Positions 1 to 5,000 of a stretch of 5,000 bases of DNA are shown here, piece by piece. A program made the position numbers and the translations under genes. Each line of letters begins with the position of its first letter. The first letter of the stretch is position 1. The DNA comes from Eubacteriaceae bacterium (GTDB lineage Bacteria; Bacillota; Clostridia; Eubacteriales; UBA1433). Below the pieces are notes generated by a model that saw only the letters and a list, made by a program, of their open reading frames with translations, was not told where the DNA came from and searched no databases. The DNA is taken from contig JAAZOI010000169.1 in assembly GCA_012797825.1 (NCBI GenBank), forward strand, positions 1-5,000. The letters are read 5' to 3'.

Positions 1-424
1 GCGCAATATATTTAGGCACTTCGGGTCTCGGCCCTACAAATGACATGTTCCCGATAAAAACGTTAAACAACTGCGGAAACTCGTCGAGTTTATATTTTCT
101 TAAAAAGCGGCCTGCCTTAGTAATCCTGGGGTCGGCGCCTACGGTTATTTGCAATCCTTGCTTTTCCGCGTCTGTCACCATCGTTCTGAATTTAAATATT
201 TTAAATTGTTTTTCGTCCTTGCCTACTCTTATTTGCGTAAAGAAAACAGGGCCTTTTGAATCCAGTTTTATTATCAATGCTGTTAATAATAAAAAAGGGC
301 TTAATATAATAATCCCCAGCGATGATACTATAATATCAAATAATCTTTTGAGTATAAGCTGGCCCTTCTTTTTTTCAAGTATTTTATTTACGTCAAACGG
401 ATTTATATTGTTAACAGCTTTCAA
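1..424 (-). CDS. PglC/WcaJ-type phosphoglycosyl (sugar-phosphate) transferase, partial (C-terminus beyond window)
   Basis: The first 141 residues of a bacterial sugar transferase (PF02397 family) are visible. This family moves a sugar-1-phosphate from a UDP-sugar onto undecaprenyl phosphate at the inner face of the membrane, the first step of many capsule, O-antigen and glycoprotein glycans. A basic stretch (KRLFD, residues 26-30) precedes a hydrophobic segment (about 31-54) broken by Ser42-Pro43, matching the re-entrant membrane helix of PglC. Then come IFKFRTM (76-82), the catalytic Asp-Glu pair in KLDEFPQLFN (D114, E115) and MSFVGPRPEVPKY (127-139). Only about 25 residues precede the membrane helix, so this is the small PglC-like form without the four N-terminal helices of WbaP/WcaJ. 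The start is TTG at 424: AGAGGT lies 8 nt upstream, an in-frame TAA lies just before it, and the next in-frame ATG is deep inside the domain. The gene follows the aminotransferase by 29 nt. Sugar specificity cannot be read from sequence; a 2,4-diamino or N-acetyl-hexosamine donor is inferred from the neighbours. Confidence 0.93.
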   Translation of the reverse strand, partial: MKAVNNINPFDVNKILEKKKGQLILKRLFDIIVSSLGIIILSPFLLLTALIIKLDSKGPVFFTQIRVGKDEKQFKIFKFRTMVTDAEKQGLQITVGADPRITKAGRFLRKYKLDEFPQLFNVFIGNMSFVGPRPEVPKYIA

Positions 425-432
425 ATTTTATT

Positions 433-438
433 ACCTCT
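433..438 (-). promoter_or_regulatory. Ribosome binding site that fixes the TTG start of the sugar transferase
   Basis: Reading on the minus strand, AGAGGT lies 8 nt upstream of the TTG at 424. It is the best Shine-Dalgarno match in the 29-nt gap between the aminotransferase stop and the transferase. An ATG at 443-441 lies upstream of this site in another frame and opens only a 10-codon frame, so it does not compete as a gene start. Confidence 0.7.
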
Positions 439-453
439 GTCATTAATGGTAGG

Positions 454-1653
454 CTATATTAATACTTTTTTTAAAGTATTTGCAATATATTCTATATCAT
501 CATCAGTTAAAAGCGTATGTAACGGCAGCGTAATTTCATTCTTATACATATCATAAGCATTAGGATAATCTTTCATATTAAATCCTAAATTTTTATATGC
601 CGTAAGAAGCGGAAGCGGTTTGTAGTGAACGTTAGCGGATACTCCCATTTCTGCCAATTTGCTAATTACATTGTTTCTGTATTCAACATCTCTGCCTTTT
701 AATCTTGCCATATACAAGTGTCCCGAAGAGGAAGAATCTTTGGAGTAATGCATTAAATATTCGACGTTTATATCTTTTAATAAATCGTTATACATATTAA
801 TCATATGTTTTCTTCGCTCTAATATGACTGCGTATCTTTTCATCTGCACTAACCCAAGACACGCCATAATATCTGTCATGTTGCATTTATAATACGGAGC
901 TATAATATCATATTCCCAGCTTCCCAGTTTTGTTTTTGCAAGAGCGTCTTTATCTTGACCGTGCAGCGATAAAAGCATATATTGTTTATAAATGTCTTCA
1001 TTGCTAATCCCGTTAATATCTTTCCACGTAACTGCTCCGCCTTCTGCGGTTGTAAGGTTTTTTACCGCATGAAAAGAAAAAGACGTGAAATCCGCGGCCT
1101 CTCCGCTCATTTTGCCTTTATATTCCGCTCCGAAAGAATGCGCGGCATCCGCTAAAATTATCACTCTGCCTATTGCCTTCTGGATATCATTTGCAGGTCT
1201 GAACAGGTTTTTCTTATTTTCAATTATTTCATATATTTTATCGTAATCGCACATTATCCCGGCAATATCTACGGGGATAATCGCTTTCGTTTTTTCAGTA
1301 ATAGCAGCGTCTATTGCGTCATAATCAATATGAAAAGAATCTTTGCCGCAGTCTGTAAGTACAATTTTAGCTCCGACGTGATCTATTACGCTTGCAGAGG
1401 CGGTATAAGTGTAAGCGCAGGTTATAACCTCGTCGCCCTGCCCTATTCCAAGCAATCTTAAAGTAAGCTCCATGCATGCAGTCGCGGAATTAAGCGCAGC
1501 TGCTTTGGACGTATTGCAATACTGTGCAATCTGTTTTTCGAATAGCTTCGTCTTTGGTCCTGTTGTTATCCAGCCGGATTTTAACGTGTCAATAACTTCA
1601 TCAATCTCATCCTGAGTTATATCGGGCGGAGAAAACTTAATATTCTTTGACAT
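454..1653 (-). CDS. DegT/DnrJ/EryC1/StrS family PLP-dependent sugar aminotransferase
   Basis: This 399-residue enzyme belongs to the fold-type I family that transfers an amino group, usually from glutamate, to a nucleotide-linked keto sugar in the cytoplasm. Visible family marks are SGWITTGP (26-33), NSATACMELTLRLLG near 55-69, GDEVIT (73-78), ADAAHSFGAEY (168-178, with Asp169 placed to bind the PLP ring nitrogen) and SFSFHAVKNLTTAEGG (191-206), where Lys198 should form the internal aldimine. The length is typical of the family. An open frame reaches upstream to an ATG at 1704, but that would overlap the dehydratase gene. ATG 1653 is preferred because AGGAAAG lies just upstream and the protein then begins MSKNIKFSPPDIT, as family members do. 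The gene starts 16 nt after the dehydratase stop, so the dehydratase product is the probable substrate, giving a 4-amino-4,6-dideoxy sugar as PglE does. An extra segment of about 18 residues (roughly 145-163) precedes the Asp motif. Family is certain; exact substrate and C4 regiochemistry are inferred. Confidence 0.95.
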   Translation of the reverse strand: MSKNIKFSPPDITQDEIDEVIDTLKSGWITTGPKTKLFEKQIAQYCNTSKAAALNSATACMELTLRLLGIGQGDEVITCAYTYTASASVIDHVGAKIVLTDCGKDSFHIDYDAIDAAITEKTKAIIPVDIAGIMCDYDKIYEIIENKKNLFRPANDIQKAIGRVIILADAAHSFGAEYKGKMSGEAADFTSFSFHAVKNLTTAEGGAVTWKDINGISNEDIYKQYMLLSLHGQDKDALAKTKLGSWEYDIIAPYYKCNMTDIMACLGLVQMKRYAVILERRKHMINMYNDLLKDINVEYLMHYSKDSSSSGHLYMARLKGRDVEYRNNVISKLAEMGVSANVHYKPLPLLTAYKNLGFNMKDYPNAYDMYKNEITLPLHTLLTDDDIEYIANTLKKVLI

Positions 1654-1656
1654 TTT

Positions 1657-1663
1657 CTTTCCT
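1657..1663 (-). promoter_or_regulatory. Ribosome binding site that selects the aminotransferase start at 1653
   Basis: AGGAAAG on the minus strand lies in the 16-nt gap between the dehydratase stop (TAA, 1672-1670) and ATG 1653, with 6 nt between AGGA and the ATG. It supports the shorter 399-residue protein over a 416-residue version starting inside the upstream gene at 1704. The close spacing suggests translational coupling. Confidence 0.7.
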
Positions 1664-1669
1664 GCACAT

Positions 1670-3523
1670 TTAATTATTCTTTCTTTCTGTATATTCCGGA
1701 ACAATTGTCTTTAGTTTTTCTTTAACTTTTATGTAGTCATTTTCTTTAGCGAAATCTATAAGTTCTTTTATATCCGACTGCAGCTGTGTATTGTTTATCT
1801 CTTCAAATTTGTCAATAAATATTTTATCATACATAGTTTTGGCAAGTACTTGTGTATCAACTAAAAGCTCTTCGTATAATTTTTCACCGGGTCGCAGACC
1901 TATATATTTAATGTCTATATCTCTATATGGCACTTTTCCTGCAAGTTTTATTAAATTCTCCGCGAGGTCTTTAATTTTAACAGGCGTTCCCATATCCAAA
2001 ACAAATATTTCTCCGCCTTTCGCAAGCTGCCCTGCCGTAATTACCAAAGATACCGCCTCCGGTATTGTCATAAAATATCTGGTCACTTCCGGATGCGTAA
2101 CAGTAAGCGGTCCGCCCATTTCAAGCTGTTCTTTGAACAGAGGAATTACTGAGCCGTTTGAGCCCAGCACGTTGCCGAATCTAACGGCTGAAAAAACAGT
2201 TTTTTTACTTTTCAAAGATGCCGCCAATACAATTTTTTCACACACGCGCTTAGTTGCGCCCATAACGTTTGTGGGTTTTACAGCTTTATCAGTAGATATT
2301 AAAACAAATTTTTCAACTTCGTATTTCTGAGCTAAAGATACAATATTAAGTGTTCCTTCAACATTATTTTTAACGGCTTCTTCAGGATTTGACTCCATAA
2401 GAGGAACATGTTTATGAGCGGCCGCATGAAAAATAACATGCGGTTTGTAATTTTTTATAAGCAGGTCTATCTTTTTATTGTCTCTAACAGAAGCAATTTC
2501 AATTACAAGATTTAATTTTTCTGCATATTGTCTTTTTAACTTCTGCTCAAGAGAATATACATTGTTTTCATATATATCGCAAATAATTAACATATTGGGG
2601 TTAAGCTTCGCAATCTGCATGCAAAGTTCGCTGCCTATGCTGCCGCCTCCCCCGGTAACCATTACTATTTTATCTTTAATATAACTGATATCCTGGTTTT
2701 CTAAAACATTAATAGAATCTCTGAAAAGCAGATCTTCCATAGTAACATTTTTTAGCTTAGGAAAAATGCCGTTTCCGTTTACGGGGACCAAACTGTTGTA
2801 CACCCCGGGAATTATTTTAACATCCGAACATGCTTCCATGCATAAATCTAAAATTTCTTTTCTTTTTTTGTCTGAAATATTTATAATGCAGAATATAATA
2901 GATTCCACTTCATGCGCTTCAACAATTTGCTTTATCTGTTTTGTGTTTCCGAGAATTTTAACCCCGAGTATATTTCTTCCCTGTTTTACCTTTTCATCGT
3001 CAACTATTCCTATCGGAAGAAATTCATTTCTCTTATTCTGCCAAATCTCCCGCAGCAAAATATTGCACGCTTCTCCGCCGCCGATAATAAGAAGCCTTTT
3101 TTTTACTATATTTTTGTATTTGAATAGCGAATGCCTTAAAAGATAATACGCCGATCTCGATAAAACTACGCTTAGCGTAAACGTCGCCGCGAATAAAAGA
3201 CATGAGCGTAGTCTGATATGGAGTTCAAATAAATAAACAATAATGACAAATATTCCGGTTGATATCAAACAGGCAATTATTATGTTAAATAACTCTTTAA
3301 CGTTTATATAACTCCAAATTATATTGTAAATATCAAAGATTAAAAAAACGCAAATAAATAATACATTAGCAATAATAAAAGGAATATAAAAAGAAAATTG
3401 CTGAAGATACGTTAAATTAAATTTATCGTCGGCAATAATATAAGAAAATGCATACACTAAGGTACATATAAATATATCTATTAAAAGAACTACGTATTTT
3501 TTATTTCTTCCCAATTTATTCAT
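1670..3523 (-). CDS. Membrane-anchored NDP-sugar 4,6-dehydratase, CapD/WbpM/PglF type
   Basis: This 617-residue protein matches the long form of the polysaccharide-biosynthesis dehydratase/epimerase family, which usually converts UDP-GlcNAc to UDP-2-acetamido-2,6-dideoxy-4-keto-hexose using bound NAD. Four hydrophobic segments (about 10-30, 44-65, 78-99 and 107-128) anchor it in the membrane. A first Rossmann-like domain follows (RLLIIGGGEAC, 143-153). The catalytic short-chain dehydrogenase domain carries TGGGGSIGSE (290-299) for NAD, HAAAHKHVPLME (367-378), STDKAVKPTNVMGATKR (410-426), RFGNVLGSNGSV (448-459), HPEVTRYFMTIPEA (477-490) and GLRPGEKLYEELL (542-554). In STDKA the Thr411-Asp412-Lys413 trio corresponds to the active site described for PglF. 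Met421 replaces the usual SDR tyrosine, as in WbpM and PglF. It is the first gene after the 153-bp spacer and is followed by the aminotransferase and phosphoglycosyl transferase. The start is ATG 3523; the nearest Shine-Dalgarno-like AGGA is 13 nt away, which is long, but no better start is seen. C5-retaining versus inverting chemistry cannot be decided here. Confidence 0.95.
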   Translation of the reverse strand: MNKLGRNKKYVVLLIDIFICTLVYAFSYIIADDKFNLTYLQQFSFYIPFIIANVLFICVFLIFDIYNIIWSYINVKELFNIIIACLISTGIFVIIVYLFELHIRLRSCLLFAATFTLSVVLSRSAYYLLRHSLFKYKNIVKKRLLIIGGGEACNILLREIWQNKRNEFLPIGIVDDEKVKQGRNILGVKILGNTKQIKQIVEAHEVESIIFCIINISDKKRKEILDLCMEACSDVKIIPGVYNSLVPVNGNGIFPKLKNVTMEDLLFRDSINVLENQDISYIKDKIVMVTGGGGSIGSELCMQIAKLNPNMLIICDIYENNVYSLEQKLKRQYAEKLNLVIEIASVRDNKKIDLLIKNYKPHVIFHAAAHKHVPLMESNPEEAVKNNVEGTLNIVSLAQKYEVEKFVLISTDKAVKPTNVMGATKRVCEKIVLAASLKSKKTVFSAVRFGNVLGSNGSVIPLFKEQLEMGGPLTVTHPEVTRYFMTIPEAVSLVITAGQLAKGGEIFVLDMGTPVKIKDLAENLIKLAGKVPYRDIDIKYIGLRPGEKLYEELLVDTQVLAKTMYDKIFIDKFEEINNTQLQSDIKELIDFAKENDYIKVKEKLKTIVPEYTERKNN

Positions 3524-3676
3524 ATATAAAGATTATTCCTAAACTAAAACGATTGATTCGTATTTATATTAAACTTATAACATTATATATTACAACAAAA
3601 GCTAATACAAGGATTTTTATTCCATTAATCCCATAATTGATAAACTGTATTATAGCACATATTATAAAATATATAC
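3524..3676. other. AT-rich intergenic spacer between transporter and glycan operons
   Basis: This is the only real intergenic gap in the window. It is very AT-rich and has no open frame of note. On the minus strand it holds two TATAAT boxes 12 bp apart (3666-3661 and 3654-3649), then a leader of about 120 nt to the dehydratase ATG. A 5-bp inverted repeat (GGATT 3611-3615 with AATCC 3627-3631) is too short and lacks a T-run, so no rho-independent terminator is supported after the permease. Read-through from the transporter genes therefore cannot be excluded. Confidence 0.6.
3649..3657 (-). promoter_or_regulatory. Likely extended -10 promoter of the glycan operon
   Basis: TGCTATAAT on the minus strand is a perfect sigma-70/sigma-A extended -10 element (TGnTATAAT), predicting a transcription start near 3642. 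A second TATAAT lies 12 bp upstream (3666-3661). No good -35 hexamer is found 16-18 bp upstream; the sequence there is only AGTATA-like, which an extended -10 can tolerate. Position just after the permease and upstream of the dehydratase fits a promoter. AT-rich spacers can give TATAAT by chance, so this remains a prediction. Confidence 0.45.
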
Positions 3677-4480
3677 TTACCTGTTTCTTAAAACTCTTCT
3701 CTCAAAAAACGCAACTACAAAATACATAAGAGCCGCAATTACGGCAAGCAGCAAAACTCCCGTCATAACAAGACTTAAATTAAACACGTTGCTTCCGTAA
3801 ATTATCAGATAACCAAGCCCCGCTTTTGATACTAAAAATTCGCCCATAATAACGCCTACCCAAGACATGCCTACATTTATTTTTAAGGCGTTAAAAATGC
3901 CAGGAACCGACCAGGGCAGCACAACTTTTGTAAGCATCTGCATACGCGATGCGTTGAAAGTTTTCATAAGAGTAAGTTTTTCATTGTCTGCCGTTGTAAA
4001 AGAGCCGTATATGCTTATAATGGTTACAATTAATGAAATTAAAAGGGTCATGAATATAATCGCGTTGAAATTCGCGCCCGCCCAAACTATAATTATCGGA
4101 CCGAGAGCTATTTTAGGAAGCGCATTTAATGTTATTAAATATGGCTCGCATACTTTGCTGGCTGTTGGGAAATACCAAAGTAAACAGGCAATCGCAACGC
4201 CTGATATTGTGCCTACAACAAAACCTATAAGCGTTTCTGCCGTAGTGACGATAATATGTATGAATAATGCATTAGTCCTTATCAAATTTATTATCGTCTT
4301 TACAATAGCGCTGGGACTTGACGTTAAAAACGGATCGGAAAGTCCGTATCTTGCAGATAATTCCCAAAACAAAATAAATGAAACAAGAATTATTATTTTA
4401 GCAAAAAATATTATTCTTTTATGCTTTTTTTCTTCCGATAAAAATTCCTTATACTTATGTTTTGTTATTTCATCAAACAT
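3677..4480 (-). CDS. ABC transporter inner-membrane permease, nitrate/sulfonate/taurine (SsuC/TauC) type
   Basis: This 267-residue membrane subunit of an ABC importer has a basic cytoplasmic N-terminus, a first membrane helix at about 22-41 and further hydrophobic segments near 76-103, 121-135, 139-159, 203-217 and 238-258. Family marks are the FLTSSPSAIV region (51-60, like LPSPSAV in SsuC/TauC), LNALPKIALGPIIIVWAG (118-135), the coupling (EAA) loop EKLTLMKTFNASRMQML with VVLPWSVPGI (167-195), and GEFLVSKAGLGYLI (213-226). In the EAA loop the usual glycine is Asn176. The length is usual for the family. Its ATG at 4480 overlaps the end of the ATP-binding gene by 8 bp, so the two are surely co-translated; GGA lies 5 nt and GGGGAG 12 nt upstream of the ATG. 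The family imports sulfonates, taurine, nitrate, bicarbonate, thiamine precursors and riboflavin, and the sequence does not tell which. No substrate-binding protein follows it in this window. Confidence 0.93.
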   Translation of the reverse strand: MFDEITKHKYKEFLSEEKKHKRIIFFAKIIILVSFILFWELSARYGLSDPFLTSSPSAIVKTIINLIRTNALFIHIIVTTAETLIGFVVGTISGVAIACLLWYFPTASKVCEPYLITLNALPKIALGPIIIVWAGANFNAIIFMTLLISLIVTIISIYGSFTTADNEKLTLMKTFNASRMQMLTKVVLPWSVPGIFNALKINVGMSWVGVIMGEFLVSKAGLGYLIIYGSNVFNLSLVMTGVLLLAVIAALMYFVVAFFERRVLRNR

Positions 4481-5000
4481 GAATATCCAAATCTCCCCAA
4501 ATCATATTAAAGTAATGCGTAAATTCAGGCGCTTTCCTTTTTTCAATCAAACTGTCTGAATCTGTATTTAAATTTATTTCATAAACACTTTTAATCTCAG
4601 CAGGTCTTCTTGTAAGCACAATTACTCTGTCCGATGCGCTTATTGCTTCATTTATATCATGACTTACCATAATAACAGTCTTTTTTTCTTTCCTTATTTT
4701 TCTGAAAATATCGTCACTGACAGCAATCCTGCTTTGATAATCAAGCGCAGAAAACGGTTCGTCTAAAAGCAGCAAATCAGGGCAAACAGCGAGCGTACGT
4801 ATTAATGCCGCCCGCTGTTTCATTCCTCCCGATAATTGGTTCGGATAATGATTTTTAAATTCATAAAGCCCGTATTCCATAAGCATTTTTTCAACACGGC
4901 ATATATTTTCTTCATTCATCATATGCTGCACCTCAAGACCCAGTACCGCGTTTTTATAAACGGTTCTCCAGTTAAAAAGCTGGTCGCTCTGAAGCATATA
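4473..5000 (-). CDS. ABC transporter ATP-binding subunit, nitrate/sulfonate/taurine (SsuB/TauB) type, partial (N-terminus beyond window)
   Basis: The last 175 residues of an ABC ATPase are visible and the frame stays open to the window edge, so the true start lies beyond 5000; the ATG at 4997 is internal. Counting from the first visible residue: Q-loop MLQSDQLFNWRTV (2-14, Gln4), ABC signature LSGGMKQR (56-63), Walker B LLLLDEP with catalytic Glu81 (76-82), D-loop SALD (84-87) and switch His114 in VSHD. The Walker A loop and roughly 70-90 residues are missing, judged from the usual family length of about 250. The WRTV following the Q-loop and the RRPAEIKSVYEINL tail (131-144) resemble SsuB/TauB/NrtD-type subunits. 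It would power the permease encoded next, whose start overlaps this gene's TGA by 8 bp. All visible motifs are intact, so the subunit is expected to be active. Substrate is unknown. Confidence 0.94.
   Translation of the reverse strand, partial: YMLQSDQLFNWRTVYKNAVLGLEVQHMMNEENICRVEKMLMEYGLYEFKNHYPNQLSGGMKQRAALIRTLAVCPDLLLLDEPFSALDYQSRIAVSDDIFRKIRKEKKTVIMVSHDINEAISASDRVIVLTRRPAEIKSVYEINLNTDSDSLIEKRKAPEFTHYFNMIWGDLDIHV

Noticed and set aside
412..443. Ten-codon frame starting at ATG 443 on the minus strand, possible leader peptide
   Set aside because: It is very short, has no ribosome binding site of its own and runs over the transferase start. The AGAGGT inside it serves the TTG.
45..446. Plus-strand open frame of 133 codons
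   Set aside because: It lies antisense to the sugar transferase, whose minus-strand frame carries clear family motifs throughout. The plus-strand translation shows no recognisable domain.
1654..1704. Longer aminotransferase start at 1704
   Set aside because: It would overlap the dehydratase by 35 bp and add 17 lysine-rich residues unlike family N-termini, whereas ATG 1653 has its own Shine-Dalgarno site.
1791..2330. Plus-strand open frame of 179 codons inside the dehydratase gene
   Set aside because: It is antisense to the well-conserved catalytic domain, and its composition is that of a reverse-complement shadow with no motifs.
3563..3595. Second promoter, TTGTAA with TAATAT at 18 bp spacing on the minus strand
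   Set aside because: Both hexamers are weak matches in sequence so AT-rich that such pairs are expected by chance.
3611..3631. Inverted repeat GGATT/AATCC as a terminator after the permease
   Set aside because: The stem is only 5 bp and mostly A/T, the loop is 11 nt, and no T-run follows on either strand.
3867..4559. Plus-strand open frame of 230 codons opposite the permease
   Set aside because: The minus-strand frame encodes a clear ABC permease. The antisense frame has no recognisable domain and spans the ATPase-permease junction.

Overview
The window is AT-rich bacterial DNA (by eye about one third G+C) that uses the standard genetic code, favours A/T-ending codons and has purine-rich Shine-Dalgarno sites. 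All five genes are on the minus strand, packed 16-29 nt apart or overlapping, except for one AT-rich gap at 3524-3676. Low G+C, the codon pattern and the type of DegT aminotransferase suggest a clostridia-like Firmicute, probably gut-associated. This is an inference, and other low-G+C lineages remain possible.

Reading in the direction of transcription (right to left), the window opens inside an ATP-binding subunit of a nitrate/sulfonate/taurine-type ABC importer (4473-5000, N-terminus cut off by the window edge). It is followed, with an 8-bp overlap, by its inner-membrane permease (3677-4480). The substrate cannot be read from the window, because no substrate-binding protein is present.

After a 153-bp AT-rich spacer with a likely promoter, a surface-glycan operon begins. 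It contains a membrane-anchored NDP-sugar 4,6-dehydratase of the CapD/WbpM/PglF type (1670-3523), a PLP-dependent DegT/DnrJ/EryC1/StrS sugar aminotransferase (454-1653) and a PglC-like phosphoglycosyl transferase (1-424, TTG start, C-terminus cut off). Together they suggest a route in which UDP-GlcNAc is dehydrated to a 4-keto-6-deoxy sugar, aminated at C4 to a bacillosamine-type amino sugar, and transferred as sugar phosphate to undecaprenyl phosphate. That lipid-linked sugar would start a capsule, O-antigen-like or glycoprotein glycan. The acetyltransferase expected for di-N-acetylbacillosamine is not visible and could lie beyond position 1.

I found no RNA genes, mobile elements, CRISPR arrays or convincing rho-independent terminators. 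The long plus-strand open frames are antisense shadows of these genes. The gene content is recognisable, and I see no sign of a wholly new system.
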